A stretch of DNA of 64,000 nucleotides from Anaerocolumna sedimenticola. GTDB taxonomy: Bacteria > Bacillota > Clostridia > Lachnospirales > Lachnospiraceae. Shown piece after piece: positions 34,901 to 41,423 of the stretch; within the stretch, counting starts at the first letter, position 1; every line of letters begins with the position of its first letter. Below the pieces are notes generated by a model that did not search any database, was not told the DNA's origin, and was given only the letters and a program-made list of their open reading frames with translations. The position numbers were made by a program, and so were the translations under genes. The stretch covers positions 310,001 through 374,000 of the forward strand of contig NZ_CP048000.1 of the NCBI RefSeq assembly GCF_009931695.1, written 5' to 3'.

Positions 34901-35253
34901 GAAGCGTACTTTATTACAATGATCAGCCTTCTGACTATATTTACTACCAGGGATTGGCCTATAAAGAACTGGGACATCAAGAAGCTGCTTTAAAATCTTT
35001 CCATCAGCTGATTATCTATGGAGAAAAGCATTTATTTGACCATGTGCAATATGATTTTTTCGCTGTTTCACTGCCGGAGATTGAAATATATCAGGATGAT
35101 ATTGGTCTTCGGAATACCCAGTACTGCAATTATCTGCGGGCGTTAGGCAACCTGGGACTTGGCAGGAAAGAAAAAGCATCCCGGCTTCTTAAGGATATTC
35201 TTGCCAGACAGGCAGATTATCAGGGAGCTATTTCCCATATGAGGATGGTATAA
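31984..35253 (+). CDS. DUF5107 domain protein with TPR repeats
   Basis: 1089 residues from the ATG at 31984 (AAGGAG 9 bases upstream; earlier ATGs at 31945 and 31963 lack a site). The N-terminal ~330 residues are a DUF5107 beta-sandwich of galactose-mutarotase type (LPELGGRIQRAYDK, WISGGIEFNWPQHHRPS split, FLWWANPAVPV, WTWGNGDFGRTWDRN), with conserved His and Trp clusters. From about 470 on there are many TPR-like helical pairs (CYFNLGLALEANGQDDKAYDS, HYYIGLAYRMMGNNEKAKQYF region). Such proteins accompany glycan operons; the biochemical role is not established. No signal peptide. Confidence 0.85.
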   Translation: MEITAQVKIWEEPLMIPTYKVYPPEKSPLFIEKRAYQGSTGKVYPYPITEKISDIKEDVVYQAVFLENEYLKVMILPELGGRIQRAYDKTNGYDFVYYNHVIKPALVGLVGPWISGGIEFNWPQHHRPSTYSPIDYSLSENPDGSCTVYLSEIDKMYGTKGMASISLYPGKAYIEIKGQLYNNTDLPQTFLWWANPAVPVNDNTYSVFPPDVNAVMDHGKRAVSTFPIATGEYYKCDYSAGVDISRYKNVKVPTSYMAAHSDYDFIGNYDEKVEAGLLHVADHHISPGKKQWTWGNGDFGRTWDRNLTDTDGPYIELMTGVYTDNQPDFSWLKPHEEKTFIQYFMPYKGVGRVGNATKDAMLGISADEKGNTVLKVYATGVFTGVAIRVLENDSILYERKTDLSPENYFEAVLPAPIHLTDCKVIVSWKEKILVEYSVYKEELKPIPEPAEVMKAPQDIKSLEELYLAATHLEQYRHATYEPADYYLEGLKRDASDIRLNNGYGLLLFRRGCIKESIPYFQAAVNKQIWKNPNPYSGECYFNLGLALEANGQDDKAYDSFYKSTWSAETQSSGFYWLSCLASRKGEYEKALEFADKSMIRNWHNMKARTIKTALLRKLGRTDTKVLDESLAIDPLYMGCLYEKAVLSNNLKPWLDKMRANAHNFLELSLDYMKAGLYKDALNILQSCTDTNPLCQYYQGFIYHLAGDETAAVKCCQIAETCPPDYCFPNKVEEIRILEYAICVLEHAPMAHYYLGNLLYDKKQYEKATSHWEISVLQKENLAVAYRNLSVSYCNKQSNLEKAMESMKKACELDDANPRFWLEYDQLSAKMNVSSEERLHVMESHRKSLEARDDLYLRYITLLNCTGRFEEAYFALRSHQFHPWEGGEGKVSAQYRYTLIHMAILKLDKGKPEEALPLLTDTLTYPINLGEGKLPNVPDNETHYYIGLAYRMMGNNEKAKQYFELATTGSNEPGSVLYYNDQPSDYIYYQGLAYKELGHQEAALKSFHQLIIYGEKHLFDHVQYDFFAVSLPEIEIYQDDIGLRNTQYCNYLRALGNLGLGRKEKASRLLKDILARQADYQGAISHMRMV

Positions 35254-35356
35254 TAAATATCCACGCAGAATATTTACTTTTTAGTATCCAAGAAGATAAG
35301 AACTCTCCCATCCAAATGGTTGATTTCAACTATTCGGGGCCGGGATAACTAATACA

Positions 35357-35388
35357 AGACCCAGTTTGAATAATTCCAAACTGGGTCT
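35357..35388. terminator. Hairpin between convergent genes
   Basis: Perfect 12-base arms AGACCCAGTTTG and complement with an 8-base loop, midway between the DUF5107 and Gfo/Idh stops. The U tract is weak on both strands; probably a shared terminator. Confidence 0.65.
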
Positions 35389-35413
35389 AAACCTTGTACA
35401 TTATGAGTTATTT

Positions 35414-36490
35414 TTAATCAAAATAAACTGTTTTTCCGGTTTTTGCGGATTCATAGATAGCTTCCAATATCTTCGTAACTATCATAGCCTGTTCCGGTTT
35501 AACAACCAAATCGGTTCCTTTTGTGACAGCGTTGTAGAATACGCGTTGTTCCACATCGGAATCTTTTTCTCCCTCTCCGTCAAAAAAGGCAACACCGCCG
35601 GCGGATAACTCAGGTGATTCCACACATTGTTTATTATATTTTACTTTATTGATGCGAAGACCGTTTTTCATATCTGCACCTGCTTTTGTACCGCATAAAC
35701 TTGTTTTTGCTTCGTCCACATCCAGGGTATTTAATGCCCAGGAAGCTTCCAGATGAATGGTTGCGCCATTTTTCATTTTAATAAAACCAAATGCAGAATC
35801 CTCTACGGTAAATTTAGAAGGATCCCATTCACCAAAAGCATTGCCGGTTTCCGTCTGATCTGCAAGCTTACGGTATACCGAGCCGGTAACGGATTCCGGT
35901 TCATAATTGTTCATCATCCATAAAGTTAAATCCAAAGCGTGAGTACCGATATCAATTAACGGTCCTCCTCCCTGTTCTTCTTCATTTAAAAATACACCCC
36001 AGGTTGGTACAGCTCTTCTTCTTACGGCATGAGCTTTGGCATAATAAATTTCACCTAATTCGTCATTGTCACAGGCTCTCTTTAAGTATGTAGAGTCTGC
36101 ACGGTAACGGTTCTGATATCCAATTGTTAAGATTTTACCGGTTTCTTTTGCAGTTTCAACCATTTGTTTGGCCTCTGCATATGTTTTTGCCATTGGTTTT
36201 TCACACATAACGTTTTTACCGGCTTTCATAGCTGCGATAGAAATTCCGGCATGAGATTTATTTGGTGTTAAGACATATACTGCAACTAAATCTTCTTTTA
36301 ATAGTTCCTTATAATCTGTAAAAACTTTTGATTCAGGAGTTCCGTATTTTTCTTTCGCTTCCTCGGCACGTTCCTTTATAATATCACAAAAAGCTACTAT
36401 TTCATAATTACCGTTTCTCTTTATGGCCGGAAGATGTTTACCATTTGCTATACCACCGCAGCCAACAATACCAATTTTGATCTTTTCCAT
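35414..36490 (-). CDS. Gfo/Idh/MocA-family oxidoreductase
   Basis: NAD(P)-dependent sugar or cyclitol dehydrogenase, 358 residues. Rossmann motif GIVGCGGIANGKH near 7, catalytic-region CEKPMAKT near 95, and the substrate-site GGGPLIDIGTHALDL near 175-190 with the conserved Asp and His. AGGAGG lies before the ATG. It lies 261 bases downstream of the LarA-like gene on the same strand. It probably interconverts a keto- and hydroxy-sugar from the hydrolase products. Confidence 0.92.
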   Translation of the reverse strand: MEKIKIGIVGCGGIANGKHLPAIKRNGNYEIVAFCDIIKERAEEAKEKYGTPESKVFTDYKELLKEDLVAVYVLTPNKSHAGISIAAMKAGKNVMCEKPMAKTYAEAKQMVETAKETGKILTIGYQNRYRADSTYLKRACDNDELGEIYYAKAHAVRRRAVPTWGVFLNEEEQGGGPLIDIGTHALDLTLWMMNNYEPESVTGSVYRKLADQTETGNAFGEWDPSKFTVEDSAFGFIKMKNGATIHLEASWALNTLDVDEAKTSLCGTKAGADMKNGLRINKVKYNKQCVESPELSAGGVAFFDGEGEKDSDVEQRVFYNAVTKGTDLVVKPEQAMIVTKILEAIYESAKTGKTVYFD

Positions 36491-36751
36491 GTCATTTCCT
36501 CCTAAAAAGTCATTCTTAATTTACGAAATCCGAATTGCCTTACCTATTTATAGTATAATTTTAGCGGTTAAAATTCTATGATTATCGTGCTAATAGTACA
36601 TATAATCTTGCTATTTTAAGTTTACCCTTTACTGTTTTGTTAAGTACTTAATTAGTTTGGAGAAAAATAAAAAAAATCGCGATTTGGTAATTATCATAAT
36701 ATTGAGATTTTACTTTTTTTGTTCCGTCCCTCCATGTTAATTATGATCCCT

Positions 36752-37357
36752 TTATTCAATAATACTAGTAATACCCTCCGGTATAAAAGTCACTTTTGCC
36801 ATTTTTTTACACAGGATTTCATCAGCCTTATTTAAGGCTTCCGGAAAAGATTTTGCCGGAATCATATGCATTTCTTTGATAATTTTTTCATCAATGCCGC
36901 TTATAAATATCACAGGATGTTCCGATAATATCCTGGCGAATATCTGAGACTGCCATTGGTCTTCAACCGTTTTATCTTTTGGTACAGAGGAAATATCCTC
37001 CAATATCTGTCTTGCAGATTGAGAATTTAAAAACGTCCGGTAAAAGGCATCTCCTCCATGGCCGTCTTTACATTCCGCAGCTATAATGATAACACCATTT
37101 TTTTTGCAGGTTGCTTCTGCTGTTGCCATTCCTTTTACCGTCTGATAAATATTTTGATCAATCGGATAGCCATTATTAGAAGTAACCACAATATCAGCAG
37201 GTATGGATGGTGTTTTACAAAGCCCCTCCAGAAAACCCACCCCTGCAAGGTGTGCACGTTGGAGATCTCCTGCAAAGGCACCGATTACCTTATGTCTGGA
37301 GTTAATAACTACATTTACTATATATTGTAACCTTGCCGCTTTCCCAGCGAATATCAT
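36752..37357 (-). CDS. LarA-like racemase/epimerase, C-terminal part (frameshifted)
   Basis: C-terminal half of a nickel-pincer-dependent 2-hydroxyacid racemase: NVVINSRHKVIGAFAGD, ADIVVTSNNGYPIDQNIYQ near 55, AAECKDGHGGDAFY near 105. The true upstream continuation in this frame starts at about 37486 (HFFAGYSGGRKS, LPGIASRKTV, WNHCAEF), so the ATG at 37357 is internal. It joins the ORF at 37456-38019 by one base in a T run. Intact length is about 423 residues, as in the family. Confidence 0.85.
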   Translation of the reverse strand: MIFAGKAARLQYIVNVVINSRHKVIGAFAGDLQRAHLAGVGFLEGLCKTPSIPADIVVTSNNGYPIDQNIYQTVKGMATAEATCKKNGVIIIAAECKDGHGGDAFYRTFLNSQSARQILEDISSVPKDKTVEDQWQSQIFARILSEHPVIFISGIDEKIIKEMHMIPAKSFPEALNKADEILCKKMAKVTFIPEGITSIIE

Positions 37358-37455
37358 GTCTTCATGGATTGGATTTCCCTTTAGGATGCCATAACGTGCT
37401 TTTTCATGATTAATAAATTCTGCACAATGGTTCCAGTATACCGTTTTTCTTGAAG

Positions 37456-38019
37456 CTATTCCTGGTAATATACTCTTTCTGCCCCCGGAATATCCTGCAA
37501 AAAATGTGGTTCAATGAAACCTTCCGCTATCAATAGATCAGCTTCTGCTGCAATCCTGTTAATGTAAAGTTCCCCGCCGGAGGGCAGGATTCCCAGATAG
37601 CTCAAATCCTTTGCATCACAATCATGAATCACTATTTTTTCCTGTTCTACAATGCCTGCACCGAATTTTTCCACTAATTCTTCCCTTTTCGTCCCTCGAT
37701 GGCACCCTGTCGCAATCAGAATCGTTATATCCGCATTGGGATTACCTTTACGGATTTCGTGCAGCATACCTGGCAGAATCAGCTTACTTGGAACAGGACG
37801 TGTATGGTCACTGGCAATAATGACAATTTTATTACATCCTTTAGCCAACTGGTATAATCTTTTCGTTCCAATCGGATTATCCATTGCCCGGTTAATTAAA
37901 TCCTGTTCTTCCATATCAGGCAGATAATTATCCAGTTCGCTTTGTATAATTCCAGCAACCCTTTCATCAGGTATATCTGCCCGCATAAATCCGTTTCCAT
38001 AAGGTATTTGAATAAGCAT
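37456..38019 (-). CDS. LarA-like racemase/epimerase, N-terminal part (frameshifted)
   Basis: N-terminal half: YGNGFMRADIPD, ASDHTRPVPSK near 68 with a catalytic-type His, ATGCHRGT near 103, IAEGFIEPHF near 165. At TTTTTT (about 37485-37490) the frame slips to LQDIPGAERV and a stop. With a seventh T it would read FFAGYSGGRKS, restoring the Lys that carries the nickel-pincer nucleotide. GGAGGAG precedes the ATG. Known homologues racemise lactate or malate or epimerise gluconate; no larB/C/E cofactor genes are in view. Confidence 0.85.
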   Translation of the reverse strand: MLIQIPYGNGFMRADIPDERVAGIIQSELDNYLPDMEEQDLINRAMDNPIGTKRLYQLAKGCNKIVIIASDHTRPVPSKLILPGMLHEIRKGNPNADITILIATGCHRGTKREELVEKFGAGIVEQEKIVIHDCDAKDLSYLGILPSGGELYINRIAAEADLLIAEGFIEPHFLQDIPGAERVYYQE

Positions 38020-38068
38020 GTAATCACTCCTCCGGCATATATTATTTTTGTGATTATTCAGTCACTAG

Positions 38069-39442
38069 TTATCCTAAAAATACATTCTGTTCCCGAAGTA
38101 CTTGTTGTAGGCTCTTAACATCCAGTTCCCGGGGCAGTATGCCTTCTTTGGCGCAAATGGCAGCGGCGGTCCCGACTGCCTGGCCCTGTGCCATACAGGA
38201 TACGGTATTACGGGTAGACATATGTGCTTCCCATTCACTGGTTATCAACCGGCCGGCAACTAAGAGTCCGTCTATCTTTTTCGGTAATAAAGCACGGTAC
38301 GGAATTCCATAATATCCACCATTTTTTATCATAATCCTGGGTGCACAGTCATGAAATCCGTATAACATAACTTCATCGTCAAAACGCTTTCCTTCCACAA
38401 TTTCTTCTAACGACATATCATGTTCGCATTCTACCACTCGGGTATATCGCACTCCGATGCTTGCCGGTGTCCAATTGACATAAGCTTTCTCAAAACCGGG
38501 AATATGCTCTTTTAACATTTTTGCAAATGTCATTACCTGATGACGGAGCGTAATCGCGGCATTTGACAAAATTTCCGTGTCCGTCGCATCTATATTACGC
38601 AAAGTAGCGGAATTAATATGGGCGTAATTTCCTTCATGGATAGAAAATCCAAGCGGTCCCCACATACCGTTTTTATCCATAAATTCTTTGAAAACCGGAA
38701 TTTTTTTCAAATCAAAACCTAAGCGCACAATATTATCTGTCTCACTGTCCTTGTCTGCGCGGACAAGCTGGGTAATCATATCCCGTTCTTCTAAAAATTT
38801 AACAAGCCGTGGCAGATCCACGTTAAGCATTCCAAAAGGCATTCCTACCGAAGTTGTGTCATGCTTCTTTTTAAAACCGGCACCTGCAAAAGCCGCAACA
38901 TCTCCATCTCCCGTAGTATCAATTACTGTTTTCGCCAAAACAGCCTCACGGCCGGATTTTCCTTCTATAATTACACCCTTTACAACATTACCTTCTTTAA
39001 CTACATCCGATACCATGGTATGTAATAAAATCTTTACCTTACATTCTTCCAACATCTGAAAAGCGACATCTTTAAATATTTCCCAGTCAATCAGGGTAAT
39101 TACAGAATCATAATTTCCGCCCTTATCCATATCCAAATGTCCCGGGGAACCGCCGCTGGCTTTCATACGTTCTATGATCTCACTTGGAATTCCCCGTACT
39201 ACCTGAAGTTTTTCCACACCTTCAAATGCTTTATACAAATTAAAAAAACTATGTAAAGGACCTGCCCCGTTAATCAGAGTTCCTCCTAAAAAGCCATACC
39301 GGTCAATCAGAATCGTCCTGGCACCATTCCTCGCAGCAGCAATTGCTGCAACAATACCTGCCGTACCTCCACCAGCAACAACTGTATCGCATTCATAACG
39401 GATGGGGGTTTTTAAATTTTCAGTAATATATTTTTCACTCAT
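38069..39442 (-). CDS. FAD-dependent oxidoreductase (FAD_oxidored family), copy A
   Basis: 457 residues from the ATG at 39442, the MSEK start also kept in copy B. FAD-binding dinucleotide fold VVAGGGTAGIVAAIAAA near residue 20, second glycine stretch RYGFLGGTL near 50, TTGDGDVAA near 180 and the C-terminal LLVAGRLITS near 405. The ribosome site GAGAAAGG belongs to a repeat end module. Differs from copy B at only about 15-20 residues. Substrate unknown; its neighbours (LarA, hydrolases) suggest oxidation of a sugar or sugar acid. Confidence 0.9.
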   Translation of the reverse strand: MSEKYITENLKTPIRYECDTVVAGGGTAGIVAAIAAARNGARTILIDRYGFLGGTLINGAGPLHSFFNLYKAFEGVEKLQVVRGIPSEIIERMKASGGSPGHLDMDKGGNYDSVITLIDWEIFKDVAFQMLEECKVKILLHTMVSDVVKEGNVVKGVIIEGKSGREAVLAKTVIDTTGDGDVAAFAGAGFKKKHDTTSVGMPFGMLNVDLPRLVKFLEERDMITQLVRADKDSETDNIVRLGFDLKKIPVFKEFMDKNGMWGPLGFSIHEGNYAHINSATLRNIDATDTEILSNAAITLRHQVMTFAKMLKEHIPGFEKAYVNWTPASIGVRYTRVVECEHDMSLEEIVEGKRFDDEVMLYGFHDCAPRIMIKNGGYYGIPYRALLPKKIDGLLVAGRLITSEWEAHMSTRNTVSCMAQGQAVGTAAAICAKEGILPRELDVKSLQQVLREQNVFLG

Positions 39443-39455
39443 TAAAATAACCATG

Positions 39456-39619
39456 CCTTTCTCACAACCTGCAAACTTTGAGCCGCAGGCACAAATTTGC
39501 GTGTGAAAAATTCATTTTCACACTAACCGCCCATGCTCTTTGGGCAAAAATCGTGAAGAATAGCGTCTTTTGCTATTCTTTTAATGGCTCGCATGTTGTT
39601 GGCGAGACTATTCACACTA
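39456..39619 (-). repeat. Mosaic hairpin repeat, copy 2
   Basis: Contains the end module (39456-39500, with CCTGC/GCAGG arms before the GAGAAAGG ribosome site), the GTGTGAAAAAT stem and the GAATAGC/GCTATTC module. It lacks the outer module of copies 1 and 3. It sits directly upstream of FAD oxidoreductase copy A on the minus strand. Confidence 0.85.
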
Positions 39620-39631
39620 CCTGCCATTCAA

Positions 39632-39797
39632 CTTTAATAACATGGTACGGAAAAGGAATATCCGGACGGTAAATACCCGGAAACATGGTACAGTAACCGG
39701 ATCCCTACTGTACAGTAATATACAGCATAAGATCCCATTGTACCGTTATATAATCCGCAGGAATCACCGCTTGATATTCCTCTCCGTTCCTATAAGC
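39632..39797 (-). pseudogene. C-terminal relic of the GH67-like hydrolase
   Basis: About 50 codons matching the last residues of the hydrolase at 41424-43994: AVIPADYITVQWDLMLYI then an in-frame stop, then CTMFPGIYRPDIPFPYHVI. The original stop is lost (VEW in place of VER). It lies between the repeat and the stop of FAD copy B, just where a tandem duplication starting inside the hydrolase's 3' end would leave it. Confidence 0.88.
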
Positions 39798-39808
39798 TAT
39801 CTACGTAT

Positions 39809-41182
39809 TTATCCAAGAAATACTTTCTGTTCCCGAAGTACCTGTTGTAGGCTCTTAACATCCAATTCACGGGGCAGTATACCTTCTTTGGCGCAAATAG
39901 CAGCGGCGGTCCCGACTGCCTGGCCCTGTGCCATACAGGATACGGTATTACGGGTAGACATATGTGCCTCCCATTCACTGGTGATCAACCGTCCGGCAAC
40001 CAAAAGTCCATCTATTTTTTTCGGTAATAAAGCTCGGTACGGAATTCCATAATATCCGCCGTTTTTTATCATAATTCTGGGTGCACAGTCATGAAAACCA
40101 TATAACATAACTTCATCGTCAAAACGTTTTCCTTCCACGATTTCCTCTAAAGACATATCATGTTCGCATTCTACCACACGGGTATATCGAACCCCAATGC
40201 TTGCCGGTGTCCAATTGACATAAGCTTTCTCAAAACCGGGAATATGCTCTTTTAACATTTTTGCAAATGTCATTACCTGATGGCGGAGCGTAATCGCGGC
40301 ATTTGACAGGATCTCCGTATCCGTAGCATCTATATTACGTAAAGTAGCTGAATTAATATAAGTGAAATTTCCTTCATACATGGAAAATCCAAGCGGTCCC
40401 CACATACCGGTTTTATCCATAAATTCTTTGAAAACCGGAATTCTCTTCAAATCAAAACCTAAACGCAAAATATTATCTGTTTCGCTGCCCTTATCTGCGC
40501 GGATAAGCTGGGTAATCATGTCCCTTTCTTCTAAAAATTTAACAAGTCTGGGCATATCCACATTAAGCATTCCAAAAGGCATTCCAACCGAAGTCGTGTC
40601 ATGTTTCTTTTTAAAGCCGGCACCTGCAAGAGCTGCTACGTCTCCATCTCCTGTAGTATCGATTACTGTTTTTGCCAGAACAGCCTCACGACCGGATTTT
40701 CCTTCTATAATTACGCCCTTTACAACATTACCTTCTTTAACTACATCCGATACCATCGTATGTAACAAAACCTTTACCTTACATTCTTCCAACATCTGAA
40801 AAGCGACATCTTTAAATATTTCCCAGTCAATCAGGGTAATAACAGAATCATAATTCCCGCCTTTATCCTGATCCAGATGTCCAGGGGAACCGCCGCTGGC
40901 TTTCATACGTTCTATGATCTCACTCGGAATTCCCCGTACTACCTGAAGTTTTTCCACACCTTCAAATGCCTTATACAAATTAAAAAAACTGTGTAAAGGA
41001 CCTGCCCCGTTAACCAGCGTTCCTCCTAAAAAGCCATATCGGTCAATTAAAATCGTCCTGGCGCCATTTCTCGCTGCGGCAATTGCTGCAACAATACCTG
41101 CCGTACCTCCGCCGGCAACAACCGTATCACATTCATAACGGATGGGGGTTTTTAAATTTTCTGTAATATATTTTTCACTCAT
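39809..41182 (-). CDS. FAD-dependent oxidoreductase (FAD_oxidored family), copy B
   Basis: 457 residues, near-identical to copy A, with the same motifs (VVAGGGTAGIV, RYGFLGGTL, TTGDGDVAA). The frame also opens four codons earlier, at a TTG here but an ATG in copy A, so the shared MSEK ATG at 41182 is preferred. Differences cluster around residues 210-260 (for example MYEGNFTYIN against IHEGNYAHIN). It follows the hydrolase gene after mosaic repeat copy 3. Probably the parental copy, because it adjoins the intact hydrolase. Confidence 0.9.
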   Translation of the reverse strand: MSEKYITENLKTPIRYECDTVVAGGGTAGIVAAIAAARNGARTILIDRYGFLGGTLVNGAGPLHSFFNLYKAFEGVEKLQVVRGIPSEIIERMKASGGSPGHLDQDKGGNYDSVITLIDWEIFKDVAFQMLEECKVKVLLHTMVSDVVKEGNVVKGVIIEGKSGREAVLAKTVIDTTGDGDVAALAGAGFKKKHDTTSVGMPFGMLNVDMPRLVKFLEERDMITQLIRADKGSETDNILRLGFDLKRIPVFKEFMDKTGMWGPLGFSMYEGNFTYINSATLRNIDATDTEILSNAAITLRHQVMTFAKMLKEHIPGFEKAYVNWTPASIGVRYTRVVECEHDMSLEEIVEGKRFDDEVMLYGFHDCAPRIMIKNGGYYGIPYRALLPKKIDGLLVAGRLITSEWEAHMSTRNTVSCMAQGQAVGTAAAICAKEGILPRELDVKSLQQVLREQKVFLG

Positions 41183-41194
41183 TAAAATAACCAA

Positions 41195-41422
41195 CCTTTC
41201 TCACAACCTGCAAGCTTAAAGCCGCAGGTACAAATTTGTGTGTGAAGAACAGCATCTTTTGCTATTCTGTTCAAGCCTTGTATCCGAGGCATTAGGCCCG
41301 CATTTTTTTGCGAGACTATTCACACTAACCGCCATGTTATTTCCAACGCGCCTCATGTTTGGGCCGAGGATTTCGCAGGCACAAACATGTGTGTGAATTA
41401 TGCCTTTCAATAATTCACACTA
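41195..41422 (-). repeat. Mosaic hairpin repeat, copy 3
   Basis: Outer module (41317-41422) almost identical to copy 1, end module with the GAGAAAGG ribosome site (41195-41240) as in copy 2, and a divergent middle with GAACAGCATC and GGCATTAGGCC. It replaces the stretch between the hydrolase stop and FAD copy B. Confidence 0.85.
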
Positions 41423-41423
41423 C

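Noticed and set aside
38069..41194. Assembly collapse or artefact behind the two FAD oxidoreductases
   Set aside because: The copies differ at many bases and the intervening relic has its own mutations, so the duplication is real sequence.
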